NCBI RefSeq assembly: GCF_036013975.1
Contig: NZ_CP107904.1
Location: 4,341,001-4,405,000 of the forward strand
From: Kitasatospora sp. NBC_00458
GTDB taxonomy: Bacteria > Actinomycetota > Actinomycetes > Streptomycetales > Streptomycetaceae
Reading direction: 5' to 3'
DNA: 64,000 nucleotides
The notes below the pieces were generated by a model, which was given only the letters and a program-made list of their open reading frames with translations, was not told where the DNA came from and made no database searches. Both the position numbers and the translations under genes were made by a program. Below, piece after piece: positions 8,779-17,048 of the stretch. Each line of letters begins with the position of its first letter. Within the stretch, counting starts at the first letter, position 1.

Positions 8779-10101
8779 TCACCTGTGCGACTGATCGGCC
8801 CCACCCCACCCTTGCGCGGACACGCCCGCCACCCCCGGCTCAGCTCCGGCCCCCGGCTCCCAGGCTGTAGCCGACGAGTCACGAGTGCCCTCGACACGCT
8901 CGATACTGCCGACCCCCTCGTCGGCCTCCTCCGACTCAACAGGGCGCACTCGCCCGGCGACGAAGTCCGGCGCAGAATGCGGCGCCGCCAGACCTGACCC
9001 GCTGAGGCTCTCCAGGATCAGCGCCGCCGCTTCCGGTCGCCCCGCCGCCTCGGTCAACCGGGCCACCCGGTGCGCATAGACGGTGCGCTCAACCTCCTCA
9101 GCCAAGTCGACGTCGTCCATCAGGTCACTCAACGGCCCGATCACCGCCGGCCCCCGGCTCAGCCCGCTCGGGCCCACATGCCCAGGTGGCGGCGCACCCC
9201 AACCGGTCGCCTCCGACCCTTCGTCGTGCCCTTCGCCAGCCCGGGGCGCGACATCGTCCAGGAAGGGGATCCCCTGCGGACTCTTCCGGGCCACCAGATG
9301 CTCGTAAAGCCCGTCCACCGCACGGTCATTCGCCGCTGCCGAGAGCTGTGCCAGCGGCCCGATCATGTCGACCGCCCCCTGCACCTCCTCGTCGTGCCGG
9401 GACAACCACCACACCACTGCACGGCCCGGCGAACTGAGCACGTCCTCTCCCAGGTACGCCCGTTTGCTCCGCTCGTATCGCCTCTCGTGTTCCCAGACCT
9501 CCTCCGCCTTCCGAACCTCCGCGAGTTTTCCCAGTCGGTCCCGGTCCGCCTCAGGAAGGCCCAGCGAAACCCTCCCGGCCATCGCCACCACCAGCCCGGA
9601 AGTGTCCGGGCTCTGTGTGCCGAGCACACCGTCCAACCGGTGCCGGACGAGGTCCAGGCGACCTGGATGCTCACGCTCGGTCACCGCCCGCGCCCGGGCC
9701 AGCACCATCTCGATCGCGAGGCTTCCCGGCGCGGCGTGCACCAGCCCGCTCCCGTTCGGCACCGGTCTCCACCAGACTGTCGCGGAGAAGACGAAGTCGT
9801 AGTCCGGCACAGCGCTCGGGAGCGCCACCCCCGACACCACGGTTTCGTGGTACGGCAGTTCGACGGGAGCCACCTGCACCGGTGGCGGCCCCGCCACCGG
9901 TGCAGCCGACGGCACGCGCTGCGGCCCAGCTGTAGCCGGCCGAACTCGCGTCGCTGATGTCAGCAGCACAGGCAGCGCGATCCCGACGGCCAACACCACC
10001 CACAGCCAGACGGGCCACCCCGCCCATGATCCGAGGGCGACCGGCACCACCGCAGCCGCAGTGACGAGCAGCGCCGTTCGCATCTTTCCCACGGAGTTCA
10101 C
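8779..10101 (-). CDS. membrane-anchored hypothetical protein of the TIR-associated operon
   Basis: A 440-residue protein I cannot place with confidence. Two hydrophobic helices near the N-terminus (ALLVTAAAVVPVALGSWAG; VWLWVVLAVGIALPVLL) should anchor it. The middle part (residues about 85-270: DYDFVFSATVWWRP, then a charged helical stretch VRKAEEVWEHERRYERSK) loosely recalls SPFH/band-7 proteins, but this is weak. The C-terminal 150 residues look disordered and acidic. Its GTG overlaps the stop of the upstream P-loop-like gene (GTGA at 10098-10101), so it is the last gene of a three-gene operon. In an immunity setting it could place the response at the membrane; that is inference. Codons are less GC-extreme than in the flanking genes. 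Confidence 0.6.
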   Translation of the reverse strand: MNSVGKMRTALLVTAAAVVPVALGSWAGWPVWLWVVLAVGIALPVLLTSATRVRPATAGPQRVPSAAPVAGPPPVQVAPVELPYHETVVSGVALPSAVPDYDFVFSATVWWRPVPNGSGLVHAAPGSLAIEMVLARARAVTEREHPGRLDLVRHRLDGVLGTQSPDTSGLVVAMAGRVSLGLPEADRDRLGKLAEVRKAEEVWEHERRYERSKRAYLGEDVLSSPGRAVVWWLSRHDEEVQGAVDMIGPLAQLSAAANDRAVDGLYEHLVARKSPQGIPFLDDVAPRAGEGHDEGSEATGWGAPPPGHVGPSGLSRGPAVIGPLSDLMDDVDLAEEVERTVYAHRVARLTEAAGRPEAAALILESLSGSGLAAPHSAPDFVAGRVRPVESEEADEGVGSIERVEGTRDSSATAWEPGAGAEPGVAGVSAQGWGGADQSHR

Positions 10102-12059
10102 GTGGTCCTCTCCCCAGTCCGCCGCGCCCCTGCCGAGCCCACCGGCCCGATGCCCTGCGCGCTATCGATCTTCTGCCACAACCGCGACGCCACCTCGGCG
10201 CGCCGCGCCCGTCCGTCCACGGGCTGCGCGGCAGCGGCCCAGTCGTAGGCCCCCAGGTAGAGCCGGCCGAGCAGATCGGCCCGGTCATCGACGACACCCA
10301 CCAGGGTGTCCAGCAACCGCTCGCCCTCACGCGGCGGCGCGACGGCGGCCGCCGCCAGCCACCTTCCGACTCCAGCCCTCGACCGCGCTGGCGGGTCCGT
10401 AGCCAGTACGCCCCGCAGACAGCGGACCTCCTCATCCGGCTCGGTACCGAAACACGTCGGCTCCATCAGGCTCAGGTACAGCTCGGCGTCCTGCCCGCCG
10501 TCCCGATACGCGTCCAGATGATCGGCCATCCGCGCCAGCAGCTTCCGGTAGAGCCGCCTGTCCTGCCTGACGAGGGCGAAGAGCGTGTCGCGAGCCTCCG
10601 TGACGACACTGCCGACGGTTCCCCTCGCAAGGTGGTGCAGCCGGACCAGCGCCTGGTCCGGGTGAGTCCGGGCGAGTACCTCGGCGCAGACTCGTGCCAA
10701 GACACGGACAGAACTCGGCTGAAGCCCTCCCTTCGTCGCCTGGTCGTAGAGCCAGCTACGAAACCCGGCACCGTAGCGCTCGTCCTCCAACCCCAGCCGG
10801 ATGACGACGTACGCCTCCTCACCGTGCCGAGGGTCTTCAGCCCACATTCCCGCCAGCCGCTGGAGCAGGGCCCACTCCCCCATCCGTAGGCTCTGCTCCG
10901 TGAAGCGGCCGACCAGCCTGGTCCGATCGTCCAGGTTCGGCATGGATACCGGCTTCTCGACCGCCCCCGCCACCCATCTGCCGAACTGCTCGCGCAGACC
11001 CGGGAAGTAGGTCCAGAAGTGGGCCCGTACCGCACTGTCGTAGGCCAGCGAGGTGAACCGGATCCGGCCGTCGACAACCCTCAACGGCAGCTTGCCGAGC
11101 CGCTCTGCGAGATCAGCCCGTTCCAACTGGGGCCTGCCGTCCGGAGTGTGCTCCACCAGGCCGAGCAGACGGTCGGTATGGTAGAACACCGCGTCCGCCG
11201 GCGCGCCCTCCAGCATCGCCGCCGTGAACAACAGCGCTCGCTGATCACCCGAGTCGAGCGCAACCACCTGGGCCGCCACATCGTCACTGCGATCGCTCAG
11301 GGCCGAGAGCGTTTCCTGGAGCCAACCACGAATGCCACGGCCACTCCGATCCGCTGCCCGGGCCTGACGTACCAGGACGGCGAGCCGACGCATGTCCCGC
11401 ATGGCGAGACCACCGAGTCGCCCGGACGGTACCTCCGCCCGGAGGTCGTCGAGGTCGAACGGCACGGCCGCGCCGATGAGGTGCCGGCGAAGCACCGCCT
11501 GCTCTCTCGGACGGCCGATCTCCAGCAGCAGGGGCTGGAGCGCGGAATCAACCAAGGCCCTGTCGGTCGAGGGAAGCACCGCAACCATCTTGGCTCCGGC
11601 CTCCGCGATCTTGCCCCGCCACCGAAGCAGAAAGCCGGCCGCACGCACGTACTCCGCCTCGGGCAGCCCGGACAGGTTCAGCAGCAGCCGCTCTCCTGGT
11701 TCCGGGTCCGGAAGCCGCTCCCGCTCTCCTGGTAGCGGCGTCTCCCGGAACAGCCTGTCGTCACCGCCCACCCGGTGCAGCGCCATGATCCCGGCCGTCC
11801 GACGCCCGTCCCCCGGAGACCCGGCCAGCAGCACAGTTGCACCCGCCGATCCAAGCCTCTCCACGACCTCTCCGTAGCCGGGTGGCGGCACAAAGCACTC
11901 GGCGAGACCGAGACGCTGGTCCAGCGCCACCCGCCAGGGCTCGGCCGTCGTCCTGTGTTCCAGGTAGTAGTCGGCGCCGATGAAGATCTGATTCCCCGAG
12001 CCGAGGTGGACCGGCCCGTTCGTCGTCTCGAACCTGGCACCGCCCCTCTCGTCGCTCAC
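10098..12059 (-). CDS. STAND/NTPase-like protein with N-terminal GSGNQ motif, partner of the TIR protein
   Basis: A 653-residue protein from GTG 12059, which overlaps the TIR gene stop (GTGA). Residues 14-26 (NGPVHLGSGNQIF) repeat the motif found near the C-terminus of the neighbouring TIR protein. A P-loop-like segment follows (LLAGSPGDGRRT, residues 77-88), with Arg where the Walker Lys is normal, and a LLLNLSG strand where Walker B would lie. The remaining 450 residues are helical, with repeat-like stretches rich in Leu, Ala and Arg (ARVCAEVLARTHPDQALVRLHH; ARDTLFALVRQDRRLYRKLLARM), typical of a sensor scaffold. I infer a regulator or sensor that recruits the TIR effector through the shared motif. 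A fold search is needed to confirm the NTPase core. Confidence 0.6.
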   Translation of the reverse strand: MSDERGGARFETTNGPVHLGSGNQIFIGADYYLEHRTTAEPWRVALDQRLGLAECFVPPPGYGEVVERLGSAGATVLLAGSPGDGRRTAGIMALHRVGGDDRLFRETPLPGERERLPDPEPGERLLLNLSGLPEAEYVRAAGFLLRWRGKIAEAGAKMVAVLPSTDRALVDSALQPLLLEIGRPREQAVLRRHLIGAAVPFDLDDLRAEVPSGRLGGLAMRDMRRLAVLVRQARAADRSGRGIRGWLQETLSALSDRSDDVAAQVVALDSGDQRALLFTAAMLEGAPADAVFYHTDRLLGLVEHTPDGRPQLERADLAERLGKLPLRVVDGRIRFTSLAYDSAVRAHFWTYFPGLREQFGRWVAGAVEKPVSMPNLDDRTRLVGRFTEQSLRMGEWALLQRLAGMWAEDPRHGEEAYVVIRLGLEDERYGAGFRSWLYDQATKGGLQPSSVRVLARVCAEVLARTHPDQALVRLHHLARGTVGSVVTEARDTLFALVRQDRRLYRKLLARMADHLDAYRDGGQDAELYLSLMEPTCFGTEPDEEVRCLRGVLATDPPARSRAGVGRWLAAAAVAPPREGERLLDTLVGVVDDRADLLGRLYLGAYDWAAAAQPVDGRARRAEVASRLWQKIDSAQGIGPVGSAGARRTGERTT

Positions 12060-12841
12060 TGCTCGCGGTCGCTGCGGTGGCCGCCGCCGAACCACTGCTG
12101 TGCCCTGCCCCGTTCGACGTAGCTACCGCCGTCACCGTTGAACGTAACAGGGCCACCATTGCGGATCTCGTTGTTCTGATCGCCGCTACCCGTGTGCAGA
12201 GGGCCGTTTGCAGTGTTGATGAACGTGCCGGAGTTGCTGACGTTGCTGGCCCCGCCGTCCTGCTGGTGGTGATAGTCCCCAGCCTGAACGACACCGCCGT
12301 CCACCCGACCGACCCGGCTACCGGCAACGTCGTCTGATTCTGCTTCGATGCGGCTGATCTGCCGCTCGGCCTCGGCAAGTTGGGGCAGCGCCTCGGCCAA
12401 GTCATCCCCGAGTCGGGCAAGGTCGGCCTCCGCATTGCGTGTGTCCAGTCGGCGGTACTGGCAGTCGGCCAGCTCGACCAGTTCAGGAGGGAGGTCCCGC
12501 CGGTTGAGCCGGGTGGCCCGGCCGATCAGCACCGGCACGACCAAGGCGCCGCTTTCGAAGGCCTCGACGATCTCCCGTCGCGTCCAGTCCTCCGGGTCGT
12601 CCAGCGCGCGACGGCCGTCGGCACCCCGCGCATCGGCCCAGCGATCACCGATGACAGCGACCAGCACACTGCTGCGGCGAACAGCGGTGAGCAGTTCCTG
12701 CGGAAAGCGCCTACCGGCCTTGATCGACTTGCTGGCGCGGAAGACTCGCTCGCTGCCGAACCGCCGGGACAACTCGCGCTCGATCAAGGTGGCACCGGTG
12801 TCCTCGTCGATGGTTCGGTAGTTCACGAAGATGTCAGGCAT
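12056..12841 (-). CDS. TIR-domain protein with C-terminal Gly/Asn-rich signalling tail
   Basis: A 261-residue protein. Residues 1-110 form a TIR domain: FVNYRTIDEDTGATLIEREL, the VFRASKSIKAGRRFP loop, SSVLVAVIGDRW, and DWTRREIVEAFESGALVVPVLI, where Glu90 sits at the place of the catalytic glutamate of NAD-cleaving TIRs. A predicted helix follows (about residues 135-168). The tail holds GGVVQAGDYHHQ (183-193) and NGPLHTGSGDQ (212-222). The latter matches the N-terminus of the next protein. Bacterial TIR proteins commonly deplete NAD or make signalling nucleotides during phage attack. ATG 12841 has AGAGGTG upstream. It heads a three-gene overlapping operon, 90 bp after an XRE regulator in the same direction. 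Confidence 0.85.
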   Translation of the reverse strand: MPDIFVNYRTIDEDTGATLIERELSRRFGSERVFRASKSIKAGRRFPQELLTAVRRSSVLVAVIGDRWADARGADGRRALDDPEDWTRREIVEAFESGALVVPVLIGRATRLNRRDLPPELVELADCQYRRLDTRNAEADLARLGDDLAEALPQLAEAERQISRIEAESDDVAGSRVGRVDGGVVQAGDYHHQQDGGASNVSNSGTFINTANGPLHTGSGDQNNEIRNGGPVTFNGDGGSYVERGRAQQWFGGGHRSDREQ

Positions 12842-12931
12842 GACGGATCACCTCTCCAGTGGATGATTACCCGGGCCGGCCCGGGCAGGTTCAGCGCAGA
12901 CGGCGAAGGGTCCGGTCTGCTGTACGCCGAC

Positions 12932-14269
12932 CTACGGCTGCCCTGGGTGGAGCGCCACGGCGAGCGCGGCCTGCAGGTCGAGCACTTTTCCGTTGGCCCG
13001 AAATCGGGCCAACTCGCGGGCCAGTCGGGCAACATCGGTGGCGATCGTCGCCGACCTCAACGCCGTCACGAACGGTAGGAGTTCGGCAGCCAACACACAG
13101 GCGTGCTCAACCTCACCGGCGGCCGCGTGCGCGAGGGCCCGCCGCAGCCCGTACCGAGCGCGGCTGCGGACGGCATGCACGGGGATCCGTGCGTACTCAC
13201 GGTCAAGGGCCTCGGCTGCCTGTGCGGGGCGGCCGAGGTCATGGAGACACCATCCGGCGACCATGGCGGCTGGGTCAGCCAGGTTGCCGGTGCCGAGCAC
13301 CGGGTCGCCGGCGTCGTCATCGGCCGCCGCCCGCGCCAGCAACTCGCGTGCCCTGTCGAGGCTTCGCATGCTGGAAGCGTGATCGCCGGCCAGAGCATGC
13401 CCCTGGGCCTCGCGCTGAGCAGCGAGGCCGCGGATGCGCGGCGGAAGGCCGCTTCCCTGCGCCGAGGCGACGAGTTGGACGGTCTGGGCCGCATCGCCCG
13501 CGTAGTACGCGACGAGGGCCCTTCGGACGAGTGCATACGAAGCAAGGTCGCGGTCACCACCGGCCTCGGCCAACTCGACCGCACGCGCGGTCCACCACAG
13601 CGCAGACGGATTGTCGTCGGCCTCCTGCGCCATCCACCCGGCGTACTCGGCATACCGGGCGGCCAGATTCAGCAGCCTTGCACGCCCCACCGTGTCAGCC
13701 TGGAGCGCGAGTTCACGCAGGGTGTGGGTCTGCACCGTGAGCATCGGCAGCAGCAATGCGGGGTCTGTGCTCTGACCCAGCAGACGCATCTGGTCGAACT
13801 GCAAGCGGAAGATCTCGACTGGCGCCGCATCCACCGACTGCCAGGTCGGCGCCCCCACCGCGCCCACCCCGCCCACGTGCTGCTCCACGCCGGTACCAAC
13901 TGAGCCCAGCCCCAGTATCGAAGTCGCCCCAGCCACGAGCAGTTGGCGCCGCCCAAGGCCACCGGGCCAACGGACACCGTCCCGGTCGACTTTGAGTAGC
14001 AGGGGCTCGTCGTCTAACAGGCCGTCGTCCACCCCCGATGCGCGCCCGGTCCCGGCTTCGGGCGGCGCCAGCTTCTCCAGTTCACCACCGGCGCCGAGGC
14101 GGGCGTCGCAGCGACGGGCCAGGTCGGGCGGCGGGACCTTTCGTCCGCACTCGATCTTGCTGAGGTGGCCCTTGCTGTAGCTGAGCAACTCGGCAAGCCG
14201 GGTGAGTGTCAGTCCGGCAGCGATCCGCCGTCTGCGCAGCTCGGGACCGAATTCATTAGACCTGTGCAT
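12932..14269 (-). CDS. XRE-family helix-turn-helix regulator with TPR-like sensor region
   Basis: A 445-residue regulator of the large Streptomyces family with an N-terminal XRE HTH (residues 7-60: ELRRRRIAAGLTLTRLAELL, SYSKGHLSKIECGRKVP) and a long helical C-terminal region of TPR-like repeats (RARLLNLAARYAEYAGWMAQEA; LASYALVRRALVAYYAGDA). A hydrophobic stretch near residues 105-120 (RRQLLVAGATSILGLG) is typical of the family. ATG 14269 has a strong AAGGGGA site; an in-frame ATG at 14296 would include that site in the coding region. It lies just upstream of the TIR operon on the same strand and may control or share a transcript with it. The signal it senses is unknown. Confidence 0.85.
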   Translation of the reverse strand: MHRSNEFGPELRRRRIAAGLTLTRLAELLSYSKGHLSKIECGRKVPPPDLARRCDARLGAGGELEKLAPPEAGTGRASGVDDGLLDDEPLLLKVDRDGVRWPGGLGRRQLLVAGATSILGLGSVGTGVEQHVGGVGAVGAPTWQSVDAAPVEIFRLQFDQMRLLGQSTDPALLLPMLTVQTHTLRELALQADTVGRARLLNLAARYAEYAGWMAQEADDNPSALWWTARAVELAEAGGDRDLASYALVRRALVAYYAGDAAQTVQLVASAQGSGLPPRIRGLAAQREAQGHALAGDHASSMRSLDRARELLARAAADDDAGDPVLGTGNLADPAAMVAGWCLHDLGRPAQAAEALDREYARIPVHAVRSRARYGLRRALAHAAAGEVEHACVLAAELLPFVTALRSATIATDVARLARELARFRANGKVLDLQAALAVALHPGQP

Positions 14270-14569
14270 GCCAATCCCCTTCCAGGAACCGTCCACCCAG
14301 GTGCCTGCGTCTCGGACCGGAAGCGGCTCTCCCCCTGCTTCCGCATGAATATTGACATGCGGGCCAGCGGGGCGAGCGGGGATTGACAGTGTTTCCCGTT
14401 TCCTCTTTTCAAGGCACTCGCCATTGCCGATTCAACGACCACGCGACCTGCGGACAAAGGGAATTGGCGACAAGTCCACCAAGGACCAAGCTCCCGCCCC
14501 GAGTCGAGAAGCGCCCATCCACCCGACCCATCCGACCCGCCCTTGTCCGGACGCGCCCGCCGCCGCGGG

Positions 14570-15271
14570 TCAGTAGCCGATCGTGAAGCGGCGCTGGACG
14601 AAGCGGGGCAGCTCGGCCTCGTCGACGAGGGCGACGGCGGCATCCTCCGCCGAGATGCGACTCTGCCCGTCGGCGTCGAGGACCGGCTGGTCGCCGCCGA
14701 TCCGGAAGCGGCCGGTGCGCTCGCCGGGGGCGATGGACTCCGCCGGACTGAAGTACGTCCAGAGCCGGTTGGAGGTCCGCAGGACGTCCAGGGCGTCCCG
14801 GTGGCCGCGTACGGCGGCGGCGTAGTCCCGGGGCAGACCGATCCTGTCGAGGGTCTCGTGCAGGAGTTCGTCCGAATCCGCCCGGACGAGGCCCGGCTCG
14901 ACCTCCAGGCTGCCGGCGCCGCCGATGACGATCAGCCGGGTGCGGGGGTGGGCCTCCAGCGCCTTCAGCAGCGCCCGGGCAGCGGTGGCGTAGGCCGAGG
15001 GGTCCGCGATCGACCGGCGCAGGGTGTCGGCCATGTCCCTGGCGGCGTTGCCGGGCTGGTAGGCACTGATGAGCACGTCCAACCCGGGCAGGGCGGCCGC
15101 GATGCTGCCGGCGTCGAGGACGTCGACGCTCCGCCAGACGACGTTCTCCCGCTCCTCGTGGATCCAGGCGGCGTCCCGGCTGAATGCGGTGACCAGGTGC
15201 CCCCGCCCGAGGGCTTCGGCGACGACACGGCTGCCGATGGTCCCGGCGGCTCCGATCACTCCGATGTGCAT
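14570..15271 (-). CDS. NAD(P)-binding atypical short-chain dehydrogenase (NmrA/YwnB-like)
   Basis: A 233-residue Rossmann protein. The start MHIGVIGAAGTIGSRVVAEALGRGH shows the GxxGxxG dinucleotide loop, and ATG 15271 has AGGGGAG upstream. Further family traits are DVLDAGSIAAALPGLDVLISAY and RLIVIGGAGSLEVEPG, as in bacterial NAD(P)H-binding proteins related to biliverdin reductase B. The YxxxK catalytic pair of classical SDRs is not in its usual place, so it may be a reductase of this atypical group or a redox sensor. It is divergent from a TetR regulator across a 144-bp gap filled with 18-bp repeats, and is the obvious candidate target of that regulator. Confidence 0.85.
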   Translation of the reverse strand: MHIGVIGAAGTIGSRVVAEALGRGHLVTAFSRDAAWIHEERENVVWRSVDVLDAGSIAAALPGLDVLISAYQPGNAARDMADTLRRSIADPSAYATAARALLKALEAHPRTRLIVIGGAGSLEVEPGLVRADSDELLHETLDRIGLPRDYAAAVRGHRDALDVLRTSNRLWTYFSPAESIAPGERTGRFRIGGDQPVLDADGQSRISAEDAAVALVDEAELPRFVQRRFTIGY

Positions 15272-15296
15272 GGCTCTCCCCTGTGGTCCGGCACGG

Positions 15297-15403
15297 CACG
15301 TCCGGTGCGTCCGACACGTCCGATGCGTCCGTGCGTTCGACACGACTTGATACGGCGTGGCAAAACTATACGGCGTGCAGTTTCGATACGGCAATCAGAA
15401 TCG
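15297..15403. repeat. 18-bp-period iterated repeats between divergent SDR and TetR genes
   Basis: Two types of 18-bp unit lie in phase. Near the SDR gene, CACGTCCGGTGCGTCCGA (15297) is followed by CACGTCCGATGCGTCCGT (15315). Near the TetR gene, ATACGGC starts at 15350, 15368 and 15386, exactly 18 bp apart, the first two copies sharing ATACGGCGTG. The spacing matches about 1.7 helical turns per unit. It occupies the whole promoter region, so iterated regulator binding is plausible, but replication-slippage origin is also possible. Confidence 0.8.
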
Positions 15404-15415
15404 AGGCGCTGTACA

Positions 15416-16231
15416 GTGATCGACGTGGAGAGCGCGGAGAGCACGACGACGAGAAGCACCCGCGGGCGCCGCGAGCGGCTGCGCGCCGAGACGACGGCGG
15501 AGATCAAGGGCGTCGCGCTGGCCCTGATGGCAGCGGGCGGGCCGGACGCCATCACGCTGCGGGCCATCGCCCGGGAGATGGGCATGACGGCCAACGCCAT
15601 CTACGGCTACTTCGCCACCCGCGACGACCTCGTCACCGCGCTGATCGACGACGTCTACACGGCCCTGGCCGACGCCGTCGACGCCGCGTGGGCCGCCACG
15701 CCGATCGAGCAGCCGGCCACCCGGATCCGCGCCTGGGCGCACGCATTCCGGTCATGGGCGCTGGGCAACCCCGAGGGCTTCCGGCTCATCTACGGCGACC
15801 CCGTCCCCGGCTACCGCGCCCCCGAGGGCGGCGCCGCCCCGGACGCCGCACACCGCGTCTGCACCGGACTCGCCGGCCTGGCCGACGCCGCCTGGCCGCA
15901 CGCCGGACACCTCCACGAGAACACCGGGTTCGCCCCACCCGCCGCCGACCCCGCCGCCGCCCCGGCCACCGACTCGGCCACCGCCGACGCGCCCGGCTTC
16001 GACTGGTCCGACTTCGACCCCGGCCTCCTGGCCAAGGTCCGCCCGGCCTACCCCGACCTCCCCCCGGCCGGCGTGGCGCTGGCCCTGCGCCTCTGGGGCT
16101 CGCTGCACGGCATGGTCTCCCTGGAGATCTACGGCCACCTGAGCCGGCAGACCACCAGTCCCGACAAGCTCTTCGACCAGGAACTCGGCGCACTCGTCCG
16201 CTCCCTGGGCCTCACGGTGCCGCACGGCTGA
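15416..16231 (+). CDS. TetR/AcrR-family transcriptional regulator
   Basis: A 271-residue repressor. The N-terminal HTH is clear (GVALALMAAGGPDAITLRAI, AREMGMTANAIYGYFATRDD). The C-terminal ligand domain holds WAHAFRSWALGNPEGFRLIYGDPVPGY and WGSLHGMVSLEIYGHL, the form seen in TetR proteins with a WHG-type C-terminal domain. An Ala/Pro/Thr-rich insert of about 40 residues (near residues 175-205) interrupts that domain. I chose GTG 15416, with GAGG 9 nt upstream; a GTG at 15425 is also possible. It is divergent from the atypical SDR and probably regulates it through the repeats between them. Confidence 0.88.
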   Translation: MIDVESAESTTTRSTRGRRERLRAETTAEIKGVALALMAAGGPDAITLRAIAREMGMTANAIYGYFATRDDLVTALIDDVYTALADAVDAAWAATPIEQPATRIRAWAHAFRSWALGNPEGFRLIYGDPVPGYRAPEGGAAPDAAHRVCTGLAGLADAAWPHAGHLHENTGFAPPAADPAAAPATDSATADAPGFDWSDFDPGLLAKVRPAYPDLPPAGVALALRLWGSLHGMVSLEIYGHLSRQTTSPDKLFDQELGALVRSLGLTVPHG

Positions 16232-16308
16232 CAGAGTGTCGGGTGACCGGACCACCCGGGCGGGCGGTCGACCCGCCCGCCCGCCGCCGACCCCTGGGGG
16301 CACCAGCC

Positions 16309-16863
16309 GTGGAGTACACCGAGATCGAGCAGAAGTTCCGACTCCTCGGCACCCCTGAGGAGTTGAAGGACCGGCTCACCGCCCGCGGCGCCGCCCCCGG
16401 CCGGCCGAGCCGCCAGGTCGACACCTACTACAACGCACCGCACCGGGACTTCCTCGACAACCGGGTGGTCTCCGAGTGGCTCCGCGTCCGCGTCGAGGAC
16501 GGCGCGGCCTCGCTCAACTTCAAGCGCTTCCACCCGCTTCCGGAGCCGGTCAAGACGCACTGCGACGAGTACGAGAGCACGGTCGCCGACGCCGAGGCGG
16601 TCCGCCGCCTCCTGGACGCCCTCGACTTCGCCGAACTGACCGTGGTCGATAAGACCCGCGAGGAGTGGCACGTCGACGGGGTCGCCGTCGCCTTCGACAC
16701 CGTGGCCGGCCTCGGCGACTTCGTCGAGTTCGAGTTCAAGGGGGACGCCCGCACGGTCGAGGAGGCCACCGCCCGCCTGGAGGCGTTCATCGCCTCGCTC
16801 GACGCCCCGCTGGGGCCCCGCGTCCACCTCGGCTACCCCCACCTGACCCTCGGCCTGGAGTGA
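16309..16863 (+). CDS. CYTH domain protein (class IV adenylate cyclase/triphosphate tunnel family)
   Basis: A 184-residue triphosphate-tunnel enzyme. The diagnostic ExExK motif is EIEQK at residues 5-9, right after the GTG start (GGGGG upstream). Later acidic and basic strands fit the tunnel: VDTYYNAP, SEWLRVRVEDG, NFKRF, EYESTV, VVDKTREEW, VEFEFKG. Members hydrolyse inorganic or thiamine triphosphate or, in the CyaB subgroup, make cyclic AMP. The length and the VDTYYNAPHRDF segment are CyaB-like, but activity cannot be settled by reading. It lies 77 bp after the TetR gene in the same direction. Confidence 0.88.
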   Translation: MEYTEIEQKFRLLGTPEELKDRLTARGAAPGRPSRQVDTYYNAPHRDFLDNRVVSEWLRVRVEDGAASLNFKRFHPLPEPVKTHCDEYESTVADAEAVRRLLDALDFAELTVVDKTREEWHVDGVAVAFDTVAGLGDFVEFEFKGDARTVEEATARLEAFIASLDAPLGPRVHLGYPHLTLGLE

Positions 16864-17048
16864 CCGGCGTCCGCGCCCGCCACCACGAGGTCCGACGGGC
16901 CTCCTTCTCGACAGCAAAACAACTCCGCCGACGAACCACCCGCTCGCGCCGGGCAATCCACCCCTTCTGGCGTGTTGACGCCGTCGCCTCCTCCCCCGTC
17001 CAGCAGACTGGGCGCGACCCGAGTCCACGCTCCGAGGAGGTCATCCCC

